From JABAAE01 sp905480545 (GTDB taxonomy: Bacteria > Planctomycetota > Planctomycetia > Pirellulales > Pirellulaceae), in contig CALSOR010000012.1 in the NCBI GenBank assembly GCA_943788025.1, positions 315,522-379,521 on the forward strand: 64,000 bases of DNA, written 5' to 3'. The notes below the pieces were generated by a model, which did not search any database, had not been told where the DNA came from, and saw nothing but the letters and a program-made list of their open reading frames with translations. A program made the position numbers and the translations under genes. Positions 32,824 to 42,955 of this stretch are shown one piece after another (positions within the stretch are counted from its first letter, which is position 1; every line of letters starts with the position of its first letter).

Positions 32824-35800
32824 TTATAAGTTTGTTTTATGATTTACGATTTCTTCTAAGTCAAAAAACTTTGCGTTGGCGAGTCCGCGATAACGCTCTG
32901 GATGACAAGTTAGAAGGATGATTTGGAACCGTTCCGCCGACTCCTCCAATATGTTTGCGATCCGATTGAGCCGTGATGCATCGGTGTAGGTGAATACATC
33001 GTCAAAAACAACCGGTTGCCGATCTTTGGGAAACGCAATGTCAGCAAGTGCCATTCGGACAGCAAAATGCACTTGTTCTTGTTCACCACCTGAAATCTGT
33101 TCCAGGTCAACGCCACCGATGGACTGATCAGGTGAGATGCATTGCGGCAGCAATGATTCGTCAAAATCAATTTTTTGGAATTTTGAGCCCACGATTCGAT
33201 TCAAGTAGTAATTGGCACGATTACCAATGGGATCAACCAGGGCATTCATCACCTCCGACTTTTCACAAATAACGGTTTCGTAAAGCAGTTGTATTGCATC
33301 CATTTGTTTTTGCTGTTGCAGAATCTGGTTCTCCAGACTTGCGATATGCTCCTCGCTTGCTGCCAAAGTCGAATACGGGGCGTCGGCAATGATTTGCTCC
33401 AGCCGACCGGTCTCCGTGTTTAATTTTCCGTTCGCCGAATCAACTGTCGTACGAAAAGCCTTTAGTTGCTCCTCCAGTAATCGTTGAGACTTGGCTGGAT
33501 CATCGCCCAACTGCAAAATTCGTTCGTTAACTATTTTTAGTTTGCCGATGGTAGCATCCCGTTCCAAAGCGACCTGCAATCGTCGTTCTATTCGAGCCTG
33601 ATGATTGAGCCCATCTCCTTGGAGTGATTGCAGTGTTTTCTCGGTCGCTGACATTCGAGAACGCAAGTTTGCGATTTCAGATTTCCGGTTGGCTAACGAT
33701 TCTTCACTTCTTTTCAACGCCGCTTTTGCAGAATCGGACGCCGTTTCTGCATCGTCAATATCTCGATTGTATTTGAATTCGATGTCTTCGGCGTCTCGCG
33801 CCGTTTCGTCCAAATTGGGAACGGTTTGTTTCCACGCCGGATAAAGTGAGATAATCTCATCCAGAATGTTCTTCGCATGTGAGCGTTTCGTCATTAGTTG
33901 TTCGAGTGTGGCCCCATTCAGTAACGCGTCCAGTTTGACCTCGGTATTCGAAATTAAATGGTCCATCGATTCGGCCTCTGCATGTCTCGCTTCCAGGGTT
34001 GCGAGGTCGTCCGAACCAAATCCGCTTGTCAATTCCAGGAACGTAGAGTTTGCGGATTCAAATTGATTATGGAGTTTTGCGAAATCACTTGTCGGTCCGG
34101 TCGCAGAAAAATGACCGACGCCCGGGATTGTGAACACAACATCAGGGGAACCACCGATGTCCAGGGTTTGGTCCTCTTGGAGTGTTTGTCGCCCAATCTG
34201 TTCCGCCTGAGTGATATCGATCGTTGTCTGTTTAGCGAATTTAACTTTGACACGAATCAAAGACGCGTTTAGTCTCAACCGGGCATCATCTCGATTTCTT
34301 GCGATTTTAGTGATCTGCTTAAGCAATAGTTTATCTGGTGCAACGATTTTCGCTCTTGAGGCACGCAGTTCTTTTAGTTCATCAGTTACGATCTCCAGCT
34401 GTTCAATCTGCTTGTTGAACTTTGCAAAGGATTCATTGTTGCGTGTGAATCGTTCAGCAAGATCGGCAATCGCCCTGGAATTAGAAACGTCAGCTCTTCG
34501 AAGCCGGGTTTTTTTCAATTGTTCGACTGCATTGTTTGAGGCTTTCAAATCCTGTTCTACGATTTTCTCCAGAGTGGGTAAGTCGTTGGACAAAAGCTTG
34601 TGCTTTTGGGAAATCTCGGTTTGTTCGGTTTCGGCATCTGCAATTGCCGTAATTCGCTCGACAATGGCATTATAACGATCTTCAGCGGATGATAATTCTA
34701 GCTGGTACTGCTTTTTCTGTTCAGTTAATTTGCGATACTTTTCAACCTGTTCTCGATTCGTTTTCAACTGAGAGTCGAGTTCAGCTTCACTCTGCTTTGC
34801 CTGTTTTAGTTCCGCAGTCAGATCTTCAATTCGACGGCTCGCAGTTTCAAACGCTTGTAGTTGCTGTCGACACGATTCGCGACGCTCTTTTTCAGTCTTT
34901 AATCTCGATTGTAAGTCCACGATGGGGGGAGACGATGATCCGGTCCGTTTTATTTTGCCGGTGCGCGTAAAAAATTGGCTATAGGCTTCCGAGATTTTGT
35001 TTTCCAAGTCCTCAGTGCCAATCCCCGTGATTTGAGAGCCAATTGAATCTTGGATGGTTGCTCGCGGTACCGATGCCAATTCGTTGATGCGAAGGTTGCC
35101 TTGGGGGGCCCAAAGGATCTGTGCGAATCCCCAATGGCGTTGATCGCTGACACCGCGGCTGGACGCCTCGCCGGAAAGAATGGCACGCGCGCGGTCGTCC
35201 GCGGCACGGGATTCTGCCAACGGGACAAATTTGTCGTCCTCTTTCCGAGAGAGCTGCGCAGTTGGTGACACAAGGAACTGTTTAAACAGTTTAAATTGTT
35301 CGTCACCCTGTTCGAATTCGATGGCCACCGTTGGCGAAAGTTCACGGCCCCATGAGCGGATTGCTTTGATTCCGGCACCGCCAACATTGTGGCTGTCGAA
35401 CAAGCATCGTGTCAGGGCCATGATCAATGAGGACTTACCAATTCCGTTTGGACCATGAATGATGTTAAGCCCGTTGTCGAATGGTCCGACTTTGGTCTCG
35501 TTAACAAAGCAGCGCCAGCCTTTAACCGTCAAGGATCGCAATATCATGAAGATTGTTCCTGCATTAAGCGATAGAGCTCCAGCAAAGATCGTGTTGCAAC
35601 GTCCGGCGAGGCAAGTGCGGGGCGTTCGCCCACGTTGTGCTGGGTCTGTCCAGTGATGAAGTTGTCGAGCGACAGATTGCATCAGGCCGACCGGCAATTC
35701 GCTGAGCCAGGTTTCGTCGGCGGGGGACGGAAGCAGATTCGAGGCATCGTATCGTCCGTAGAGAAATCGTGCCTGAAGAAGCTCTTGAATTCGCGTCAGT

Positions 35801-36675
35801 TCGCCTTGGGCCGCTTGATGTAGAACGCCTGCCAACTTTAGCTCAACCAATGAATGTTCCAAATCGCCAAGAGCTTCGATTTCTTTCCGAATCCGCAACA
35901 TGTCGTCTACTTCGGTCACGGTTTCGTCCAACGTCCTCCATGTAAGGCCGCCTGTCCGAATCGATGTTAAAACGGGTGTGCTCCCTTTTGAATGGATTTC
36001 TACCAAGACGACGTTGCCGCTATCTCTCTCGCCAAACTTTGTAGTCTCGTGGGCTCCGGAATAGGCCAATCGGACGGAACCGTCAGCGGAGGGGTAGGTC
36101 GCGAAGGAATGGTGATGTCCCAAAGCTAGATAATCGAGCCCGGTAATCTTGGCCGCCTCGCGGTCTATGGGGTAATCGATGACGCCGTGTGATGCTCCGC
36201 TTACCGTGCCGTGCGCGAGGCCTACTGAGATCTTCGGGTTATTAGATGCATCGATCCAGCGGACTGGATTTACAAGTGAATGCTTCTCGAATAATGGCGA
36301 GGGATATAAGGTGACATTTTCCAATTCAATCGGTTTAGCCTCCCTGGCGATATTCAAATTGGGGTGGGAACTCCATGCGGGATGCTCCCAAACCGAACCC
36401 GGAACAAGTGGGTCATGGTTTCCTGAAATGATGTAAACCGGTTTTGGAAAACTGGCCAAGATGTCAGCAACCTTTTGGACGAGAACACGGTCAACCGAAT
36501 TGTCCTCAAAAGTATCGCCGGCGACGATCATGAAATCTGCATGATTTTCAATGGCCGTATTGACGACTCTTTGCGCTGAAGCGAGGCGTTGGGCGCGAAC
36601 TGTCTCCCCAACCGAGCCGACGTGCACAGCCTTCATGCCAATCTGCCAGTCCGCCGTATGGATGAATTTTACCAT
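32824..36675 (-). CDS. SbcD-like nuclease and SbcC-like ATPase read as one 1283-residue frame
   Basis: Residues 1-370 are a calcineurin-like nuclease: 'FIHTADWQIGMK', 'VAGDTFEDNS' (53-58), 'IISGNHDP' (85-88), 'GLAHGTVSG' and 'GHHHSF' (186-191). From Met 377 an SMC/Rad50-type ATPase starts: Walker A 'GPNGIGKSS' (408-416), long coiled coils (about 580-1130), signature 'ISGGEQEQVHFAVRMALADI' and Walker B 'PVVFDDVFTY'. No CxxC zinc hook is visible, which is more like YhaN than E. coli SbcC. The pair would trim DNA ends and hairpins. The joint (residues about 340-376) is cysteine/arginine-rich and unlike protein. In the other phase the same DNA encodes a natural SbcD end whose TGA overlaps the SbcC ATG at 35547. 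A one-base shift near 35650-35684 thus fuses two genes. Confidence 0.87.
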   Translation of the reverse strand: MVKFIHTADWQIGMKAVHVGSVGETVRAQRLASAQRVVNTAIENHADFMIVAGDTFEDNSVDRVLVQKVADILASFPKPVYIISGNHDPLVPGSVWEHPAWSSHPNLNIAREAKPIELENVTLYPSPLFEKHSLVNPVRWIDASNNPKISVGLAHGTVSGASHGVIDYPIDREAAKITGLDYLALGHHHSFATYPSADGSVRLAYSGAHETTKFGERDSGNVVLVEIHSKGSTPVLTSIRTGGLTWRTLDETVTEVDDMLRIRKEIEALGDLEHSLVELKLAGVLHQAAQGELTRIQELLQARFLYGRYDASNLLPSPADETWLSELPVGLMQSVARQLHHWTDPAQRGRTPRTCLAGRCNTIFAGALSLNAGTIFMILRSLTVKGWRCFVNETKVGPFDNGLNIIHGPNGIGKSSLIMALTRCLFDSHNVGGAGIKAIRSWGRELSPTVAIEFEQGDEQFKLFKQFLVSPTAQLSRKEDDKFVPLAESRAADDRARAILSGEASSRGVSDQRHWGFAQILWAPQGNLRINELASVPRATIQDSIGSQITGIGTEDLENKISEAYSQFFTRTGKIKRTGSSSPPIVDLQSRLKTEKERRESCRQQLQAFETASRRIEDLTAELKQAKQSEAELDSQLKTNREQVEKYRKLTEQKKQYQLELSSAEDRYNAIVERITAIADAETEQTEISQKHKLLSNDLPTLEKIVEQDLKASNNAVEQLKKTRLRRADVSNSRAIADLAERFTRNNESFAKFNKQIEQLEIVTDELKELRASRAKIVAPDKLLLKQITKIARNRDDARLRLNASLIRVKVKFAKQTTIDITQAEQIGRQTLQEDQTLDIGGSPDVVFTIPGVGHFSATGPTSDFAKLHNQFESANSTFLELTSGFGSDDLATLEARHAEAESMDHLISNTEVKLDALLNGATLEQLMTKRSHAKNILDEIISLYPAWKQTVPNLDETARDAEDIEFKYNRDIDDAETASDSAKAALKRSEESLANRKSEIANLRSRMSATEKTLQSLQGDGLNHQARIERRLQVALERDATIGKLKIVNERILQLGDDPAKSQRLLEEQLKAFRTTVDSANGKLNTETGRLEQIIADAPYSTLAASEEHIASLENQILQQQKQMDAIQLLYETVICEKSEVMNALVDPIGNRANYYLNRIVGSKFQKIDFDESLLPQCISPDQSIGGVDLEQISGGEQEQVHFAVRMALADIAFPKDRQPVVFDDVFTYTDASRLNRIANILEESAERFQIILLTCHPERYRGLANAKFFDLEEIVNHKTNL
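35544..35684 (-). other. Phase-switch region between the SbcD-like and SbcC-like parts
   Basis: In the alternative minus-strand phase this stretch reads 'LDNFITGQTQHNVGERPALA' and 'SPDVATRSLLELYRLMQEQ', ending in a TGA (35544-35546) that overlaps the ATG at 35545-35547 as ATGA, the typical sbcD-sbcC coupling. That phase is closed by a TGA upstream (35682-35684), so the single-base slip lies between there and about 35650. Confidence 0.7.
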
Positions 36676-36845
36676 TGAGAGAAATTGACCAATCTGATTT
36701 TTGGATTCTTCGTGTGAGGGTTTTCTTTTCGGCGGGCTTTTTATTGGATCGTGTGGAGCAGGCTCACTGCGATCAAAAAGTTGAAATTTGCAAAGATACT
36801 AGCAAAGAATACTGCAGTCGGGCATTGCGAATTCCACCCCGAAAT

Positions 36846-37604
36846 CTATAAATCAACCGTGTCAAAATCCGAAGGAATTCGGGCGTTACGGAAGACTTTC
36901 CGCACGTTTTCAATTCCGATGGGGTCGTCGGATTCATTCAGCGGATTCACGTGTACCAAAAGCAGTTCGCCGACATTGCATTCTTTGGCCACTTTTGCGA
37001 CGGGCGTTGCGCAGCTGTGCCCAGTTAGTTCCGCTTTTTCTTCTTCGCCATCTGGAAAATAGCATTCGTGAATTAGGACGTCGACGTTTTGAATGTATCG
37101 CAGATAAGGTTCGTCGAGGGAGGCCGTTGTATCCGTAACGTAAGCCACGGTTTTGCTATCTTGTTCGATTACAAATCCAACGGCCCCACCTGGGTGTTTC
37201 AGTGGAAACGTGGTGAGTTTGGTTTCGTTTGGAAGGAGGAACTGATGCGAACCCGTTTTTGCGTCAGAAATCGGACTGAACTCCAATGGCAGTTGAGCCG
37301 GGAAAAGGAGTTCATGAAAGAAGTGCTTATTCAGAACGTCAATTTTTTCTGAATCGACGTAAACTTTCGTGGGCTGCAAATTCTTTTCGAATCCAATATC
37401 GAACAAGAATGTCAAGCCAAAGCAATGGTCCAAATGAATGTGACTCAAGAAGACATGCAACTGATTCGTTTGTATTAAATCGCGGGCCCGAAAGAAACCG
37501 GTGCCTGCGTCCAAAATCAGACCGATTTCTGGAAACATAATCGATGGCGTGTGCCGCCGATTGTTTGGATGGTAACCCGTGGTCCCCAGAAAAACGAATT
37601 TCAT
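36846..37604 (-). CDS. RNase Z-like MBL-fold hydrolase
   Basis: 252 residues. 'MKFVFLGTTGYHPNNRRHTP' is a typical RNase Z/ElaC opening; 'VFLSHIHLDHCFGLTFLFDI' carries the HxHxDH metal motif. 'LKHPGGAVGFVIEQDSKTVA' and 'YVTDTTAS' give the later His and Asp ligands, and 'GHSCATPVAKVAKECNVGEL' plus 'LVHVNP' the last two His. The exosite arm of tRNase Z is not evident, so it may be a phosphodiesterase of another sort, for example PqqB- or AtsA-like. It lies 170 bases upstream of the SbcD-like gene on the same strand and could share a transcript with it. Confidence 0.86.
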   Translation of the reverse strand: MKFVFLGTTGYHPNNRRHTPSIMFPEIGLILDAGTGFFRARDLIQTNQLHVFLSHIHLDHCFGLTFLFDIGFEKNLQPTKVYVDSEKIDVLNKHFFHELLFPAQLPLEFSPISDAKTGSHQFLLPNETKLTTFPLKHPGGAVGFVIEQDSKTVAYVTDTTASLDEPYLRYIQNVDVLIHECYFPDGEEEKAELTGHSCATPVAKVAKECNVGELLLVHVNPLNESDDPIGIENVRKVFRNARIPSDFDTVDL

Positions 37605-37832
37605 TTAAGTCCTTTTTTGTTTAGCAAAATTGACGAGTCCATTGTCACTTCTTCTTGGCTCGAACGACTTTGTCGCAAAAGTCTGATTGTTTTTCGGCCC
37701 AAGTCATTAGCATATCGGGGTGCATCGGGAGAAACAATCTACTTACCTTGGATAAAGCCTGGGATTGCGAGCCGATTTGATTGACTTTCAGTTAGATTTT
37801 CAGGCGAGTGGGAGATGCTTATCAGTCGACCG

Positions 37833-40800
37833 CTACTTTTTGTTTCTTAAACTTCGAATGCCATTCAAAATTCCGCCTTTGATTAGATCACCGGTTTTCC
37901 CGTCAAAAAACTCTTTTGCATCGCCCTTTAACAAATCTCCGCTCAGGATTCCCTTTGCACCGTTTTCGAGAAGGTTGCCAGCGGCGGCTTTTGCCATGTC
38001 TTTCGAGAGTTGGGTGAAAAAGGAACTGTTCATTTCTGGTCGATTTAGTTTTCCACGCAGCGGAATTCTAATTGCATCTCCCAAAACCGTTTTTACTATC
38101 GGACGGTCACTTATCCAATCTGGTTTAATGGGAATGATGACTTGGATGTCGATTGATTGATTTACACTTACGGATCCAGTCGTTAGGATCTGAACTTCAC
38201 CGATGTTCATCATTAGTTGATCGTGCTTAATGATTCCATTCTCAAGTGAAACGTTGATCGACTGTCGAGGTAACTGAAGCCATGGCTTATCGGAAAGAGA
38301 TTGCAGTTTGTCTCCTTTTCCTATCAATGCGAAAGTCTGTCTTAACGTCGATATCAGCGATTGGCCAAGTGGCCCGGGCCCAATGGTGATTGCGTCAATT
38401 GCCATTCGTCCGGCAAAGGTACCGCTCATTGGATTTTCCAGTGGCATGACCAAATCTTGATTCAAGGAAAGCGTGAATTTCCCTTCGGCGGTTGTCGCAT
38501 CGGCGAGCAGCGGGGCAATGTATCGCATCCAAGTGCGACAAACCTCTGGCCCGATCGCGGCATGATTCAGCACGACGCCTTTGGGGACTTGTAAGCGATA
38601 GGGCTGCGAATTCAAAAAAATCGTCGGTGCTAACTGAAGTTGGCCGTTACCAATGAGCATATCGATCGGCCGTACGTAAACGATTGAATTTTTCAATTTC
38701 GTCTCGAGGGCACCCTTTGAAATCGGTAGGGCGAAAACCTTGCCTTCATTCCAATTTAGTTTTGCCGTGCCTTCGAGGCCGTTAGGAACCAATGGAGTGT
38801 TTTTTGCTGAAGTTTGTGCCAACGTGAGATCAGAAATGGGGCCGGATAGGGAAAACGTGCTTTCGTCCATTCCTGTAACTTGGATGTTGTCACCAAAAAT
38901 TGGCTTTAACCGTTCGCTGATTTTCTCAAGATCGGCTCTGATTTTTCCGGTTAAATCCAATATCGTCTTTGACTCTTCGAACGTGATATTTCCATTTGTT
39001 TCAAGCTGGGTACCGCTGCCCACGACGCTCAATTTATTCACGGCGACTCGATTGCCATCTGCCGATGCATTCATCAAGAGATCGAATTTGACTTTTTGGT
39101 CTTCGAATAGAACTTTTGCTGAATTGGTTTGCTCGTTCGAAAAACTTGGCGTTTCTGGTTTTTGCGTCACGACCAAATTTGAAATAGATCCATCCACTGC
39201 GATTTTATTCAGATTCGAGTCCATTTCGAATTTTGTCATGCCATTTAGATCGCCGTCGATTTTGGTTGACGATTTTGGCAACCAGCGTCCAATCCGCTTC
39301 AAATTTCCTGTCACTGCAAAATCGCCGGAATATAAAATATCATTTGCTATTTGGGTTGACTTGAAATTGTTGCTTTCTGCGTTGACCGCGGAGCTGGATA
39401 TTGAAACTAATGGTGCATCGATTAATCCCGTAATGAAATCGTAGGTTAAGTCCACTTTTCCGCGGATAACGGGTTCCTGAAGCACGACTTCGGAAAGTTG
39501 TAGGTTGAAGGGTTTTATTGAAGGTGTCTTGGTGGTTCGAACGCGGATGGTTTGAGGTGTCAAAAAGACGACGGCGGATGCGTTGGCCATCCCTTCCACT
39601 TTTAAGCCGTATAAATCTGCGAACGAACTTGCCCGCTTCATCCAAGCTTCGGCATTGCCCTGTACCTGGCTGTCAAAAACAAAACGATAATCGTCACGGA
39701 AGGGCGTCGGTTCTCGCAATTCAACTTTTAAAAAATCGGTATCGACCGACGTCATCATGGATAACTGCGAAAGTTCGTCCGGTAGATAGTCCCGAAGTCG
39801 ATATTTACTTGCGAATTGAAACGATGAGTGAGGCTCAGTTAATCTCGGCAGCCCGCTCATGGCATAGGACAAATTGTTAAGGTCGATCTTGCCGGCTAAC
39901 TGAATGACTTGATTTTCGCCAGTATTTCCAAATCCATTTGCGACGCCCCAGTTAACACTGCCGTCGATACGGCCATCCAAGTCAAAATCACCGAGTTCAA
40001 TGAACTGTGCAAGTTTCGCCTTGAGGACTCCAAGGTTGCCGCGTATGTTGCCCTGTCCTTCATCTAATTTTCCCGAACCATTGAGCGTCAGGAATTCAGA
40101 TTCGCATTTGATATATTCCAGCTCAATATCCGTTCGTTGATTGTCGATTTGGTTTTGGCGAAGTGCAATCGCCAGTGAGATGGGGTCCGTCCATTCGATT
40201 GTTTTAGCGCCGTTGGTGGCACGCCATTGGCCCGCCCGAACGTCTAGAAAAATTCGTTTTGTATTACCTTCCGTTCTGCCAAACGACGTCAATGAAATTT
40301 TCCCGGATTCGAGGGTGATGCCATCTTGAAGAGTAATCAATTCAGGAAAATCCGAGGCAAATTTGGCAACGTCAAAATCGGCATTGAGTTGAAAAGTTTG
40401 ATCAAAAAGATCAGATGCTGATGAAACGCCTTGGACTGGAACGGTGCCTGTGGTCTTTGCCGAGCCGTAGGCTGAATCGATCGTCAGCTTAACGCCTGTT
40501 TGGAGCTCATCCAGGTTGACACCACCGCTAATCGATACGGGGAAACTGGGAACGTTTGTAATCAAAGTCTTTTCGTCCGTGGCTTCAGAATCGATTCTTA
40601 AGTTGTCAAAATTTGCACTCAGAGTTTTGAGGGCGTAATTCTCAAGCGAAGCTTTGACCTCAACATCTCCCGTCAAGCACGCGGAGAACTGCGGCGAATT
40701 GCTGATCTCAGAGAATGCATTCACAAAATCGATTGAAGTGTTTTGGGGAGTTAGCCTGCCATTCGCTTTGGATATTTTTCCTGACTGGATTTCGAATTCA

Positions 40801-41465
40801 ATTTCGGATTTGAAGCTGCCGGTACTTTGTTTGCTTGAAAGCACTTTTGTGGCAATCGTCGTCCTGATCTTTGTTCCGCCGGCGTCAGAATCTAACGGTT
40901 CGCACACGACATCCGAATCGAACTTCGCGATTTGGCCGCACAATTCATTGTTTCGGAAAAAAGAGAATTTTCCATTTCGAACAATGCAATGCAATTTCGG
41001 AATCACTGTTGATGAATCGTTGTCTTGCTCAACCGCCAATTCCTGCAAGTTTATGATGCCATCATTGATGTGAATTTCGACAAATGGATCGACGATTTCA
41101 ATCGTGGTGTCGTCGATTCCGCCGAAGACCAAACCCGTAAGTGATTTGTTGAGTGAAATTTTTTGGGCCGACAGAACGACTTTTTCGTCCGAATCTTTAA
41201 TGACCACGTCAGAAAGTTGGGTTTCGGAGAACCAGCCAAGTGAGGCACTCCGAATTTCAACCGTGCCGTTGATGGGGGCGTAGCGATTGATCAAGCCAGA
41301 AAGAAGCGGCGTTTTGCAAATGATCGTGGGCGTAAATAAGATTAAAGCAAACAGAACTGCGGCTGTTATTAAAAGCCACTTTGTCCATTGGAACGGGCGT
41401 CTCGTTTCCGGTGGACTTTTTGACGGGCTACTTCCGGAAGGAGTCGGTTGGGTTTTGGAGGTCAT
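37833..41465 (-). CDS. AsmA-like large membrane-anchored protein
   Basis: 1210 residues from ATG 41465 (a GTG at 41483 in the same frame is possible). A proline/serine-rich cytoplasmic start is followed by one membrane helix 'WLLITAAVLFALILFTPTII' near residue 35, after which the whole chain lies outside the cytoplasm. The rest is long beta-strand repeats with the pattern of AsmA/TamB/YhdP proteins: 'RSASLGWFSETQLSDVVIKD' near the start and 'ESGKISLTSFGRT'-like strands throughout. The end 'SLENGIIKHDQLMMNIGEVQ' followed by a glycine-flanked strand resembles the AsmA C-terminal region. Such proteins form grooved bridges that carry phospholipids between membranes. The gene stands alone, opposite to the C1 peptidase gene. 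Confidence 0.8.
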   Translation of the reverse strand: MTSKTQPTPSGSSPSKSPPETRRPFQWTKWLLITAAVLFALILFTPTIICKTPLLSGLINRYAPINGTVEIRSASLGWFSETQLSDVVIKDSDEKVVLSAQKISLNKSLTGLVFGGIDDTTIEIVDPFVEIHINDGIINLQELAVEQDNDSSTVIPKLHCIVRNGKFSFFRNNELCGQIAKFDSDVVCEPLDSDAGGTKIRTTIATKVLSSKQSTGSFKSEIEFEIQSGKISKANGRLTPQNTSIDFVNAFSEISNSPQFSACLTGDVEVKASLENYALKTLSANFDNLRIDSEATDEKTLITNVPSFPVSISGGVNLDELQTGVKLTIDSAYGSAKTTGTVPVQGVSSASDLFDQTFQLNADFDVAKFASDFPELITLQDGITLESGKISLTSFGRTEGNTKRIFLDVRAGQWRATNGAKTIEWTDPISLAIALRQNQIDNQRTDIELEYIKCESEFLTLNGSGKLDEGQGNIRGNLGVLKAKLAQFIELGDFDLDGRIDGSVNWGVANGFGNTGENQVIQLAGKIDLNNLSYAMSGLPRLTEPHSSFQFASKYRLRDYLPDELSQLSMMTSVDTDFLKVELREPTPFRDDYRFVFDSQVQGNAEAWMKRASSFADLYGLKVEGMANASAVVFLTPQTIRVRTTKTPSIKPFNLQLSEVVLQEPVIRGKVDLTYDFITGLIDAPLVSISSSAVNAESNNFKSTQIANDILYSGDFAVTGNLKRIGRWLPKSSTKIDGDLNGMTKFEMDSNLNKIAVDGSISNLVVTQKPETPSFSNEQTNSAKVLFEDQKVKFDLLMNASADGNRVAVNKLSVVGSGTQLETNGNITFEESKTILDLTGKIRADLEKISERLKPIFGDNIQVTGMDESTFSLSGPISDLTLAQTSAKNTPLVPNGLEGTAKLNWNEGKVFALPISKGALETKLKNSIVYVRPIDMLIGNGQLQLAPTIFLNSQPYRLQVPKGVVLNHAAIGPEVCRTWMRYIAPLLADATTAEGKFTLSLNQDLVMPLENPMSGTFAGRMAIDAITIGPGPLGQSLISTLRQTFALIGKGDKLQSLSDKPWLQLPRQSINVSLENGIIKHDQLMMNIGEVQILTTGSVSVNQSIDIQVIIPIKPDWISDRPIVKTVLGDAIRIPLRGKLNRPEMNSSFFTQLSKDMAKAAAGNLLENGAKGILSGDLLKGDAKEFFDGKTGDLIKGGILNGIRSLRNKK

Positions 41466-41718
41466 TGCAGATTTTGGTGACACGAGTGTGGCTTTGTGCG
41501 GTCAGAGTTGGACGGGTCCCCAATTATTGCCGAACAGGCCAAGTGGTGAAATAGAATTCTTAAGGTGCCACCACAAGCTATTGGTCTGCTTTGTACAAAA
41601 AAACCAAGTCATTTGTGTTGGTTTTGGATTTCGCATTTGAATAAAACGACGCGGTTCGATTAAGATCGAACCATCCATCGGATGAGTTATTCACGTTTTC
41701 CCAAATAAGGAACATTCT

Positions 41719-42849
41719 GTGCTCGCAAAAATTACGGCAACATTTTTCGTTTGTATCGTCCTTTCGACTGGAGCGATCGCGCAAGAAGAGGCAAAAAAAG
41801 AGGAGAAGCCGGTTAAAGGATACGGTTTCAAGATCGAAAAGAAAATTGAGTGCACCGACGTTAAATCACAAGACAATACCGGAACCTGCTGGTGCTTCGC
41901 TGGAGCGTCTTTTTTGGAATCCGAACTGATCCGGCGCGGTAAAGGTAAACACAATATTTCCGAGATGTTCCTTGTGAAAAACGTCTACAAGGACAAGGCA
42001 ATGAATTATGTGTTGCGGAGTGGCAAAGCGAATTTCGGTCAAGGAGCTTTGGCGCATGATTTTATCAACGCGGTTGATCGGCATGGACTGATTCCAGAAG
42101 AATTCTTCGATGGATTGGACGAAGGCGTTAAGAAGCATGACCATGGTGAATTGGAAGTCATCTTAAAAGGCGTGCTGGATGCATTGATCAAACAAAAAAA
42201 GCTTTCGAAGAAATGGAGAGTCGCTTACGACAGGATTTTGGATGTCTATATTGGCGAATCGCCAGCGGAATTCGAATATCAAATGCAAAAATACACCCCG
42301 ATGACATTGAAAGAAAAAGTTGATTTTCGCGGTGAAGATTATTGCAGCATGACCTCGTACACTCACCATCCATTTTACAAAAAATTTGTGTTGGAAATTC
42401 CAGACAATAATTCGAACGGCTCTTTTTACAATGTGCCGATCGACGATCTGGTGAACGTGATCGACAACGCCATCGAAAATGGTTACTCCGTCGCTTGGGA
42501 CGGTGATGTGAGCGAAGCAGGGTTTTCCTCTCGCTTCGGGATGGCGATTTTAGCTGAAGATCCGAATCGGGGAGATAAATTTTCAAAACCGGGAAAAGAG
42601 AAGGTTGTAACCCAAGAGATGCGCCAGGATTCTTTCTACAGCTACTCGACAACCGACGATCATTTGATGCATCTAACTGGGATTTCCAAAGACAAAAATG
42701 GAAACAAATATTACGTTATAAAAAATTCATGGGGGGAAGTCGGGCCCTACAAAGGTTACCTTCACATGTCCGAAGCCTACTTGCGCCTGAAGACGGTTGC
42801 GATCCTGGTTCACAAGGACGGAGTACCCGCAAAACTTCGCATGAAGTAA
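41719..42849 (+). CDS. Secreted papain-like (C1) peptidase, PepC/bleomycin hydrolase type
   Basis: 376 residues from GTG 41719, with AAGGA seven bases upstream. Signal peptide 'ITATFFVCIVLSTGAIAQEE'. The active-site Cys lies in 'SQDNTGTCWCFAGASFLESE' (Cys 57), the His in 'DDHLMHLTGISKDKNGN' and the Asn in 'YYVIKNSWGEVGPYKG', giving the Cys-His-Asn triad of clan CA. The phrase 'MLVKN'-like 'SEMFLVKNVYKDKAMNYVL' after the Cys helix is specific to the C1B branch (aminopeptidase C and bleomycin hydrolase). Those are usually cytosolic hexamers, so an exported version is unusual but is known among Bacteroidetes and planctomycetes. A strong terminator follows. Confidence 0.88.
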   Translation: MLAKITATFFVCIVLSTGAIAQEEAKKEEKPVKGYGFKIEKKIECTDVKSQDNTGTCWCFAGASFLESELIRRGKGKHNISEMFLVKNVYKDKAMNYVLRSGKANFGQGALAHDFINAVDRHGLIPEEFFDGLDEGVKKHDHGELEVILKGVLDALIKQKKLSKKWRVAYDRILDVYIGESPAEFEYQMQKYTPMTLKEKVDFRGEDYCSMTSYTHHPFYKKFVLEIPDNNSNGSFYNVPIDDLVNVIDNAIENGYSVAWDGDVSEAGFSSRFGMAILAEDPNRGDKFSKPGKEKVVTQEMRQDSFYSYSTTDDHLMHLTGISKDKNGNKYYVIKNSWGEVGPYKGYLHMSEAYLRLKTVAILVHKDGVPAKLRMK

Positions 42850-42886
42850 ACGGGGGTTCGTCAAAGATACCGCTTGAAAGGCCGAG

Positions 42887-42913
42887 AGGCTTGGCTGGTG
42901 CCAAGCCTTTTTT
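42887..42913 (+). terminator. Rho-independent terminator of the C1 peptidase gene
   Basis: AGGCTTGGC-TGGT-GCCAAGCCT, a perfect nine-base stem with a four-base loop, followed by six T residues. Confidence 0.9.
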
Positions 42914-42955
42914 AATGGCTATCGCGTAACAAGTGAACATCGACACTCTAATACT

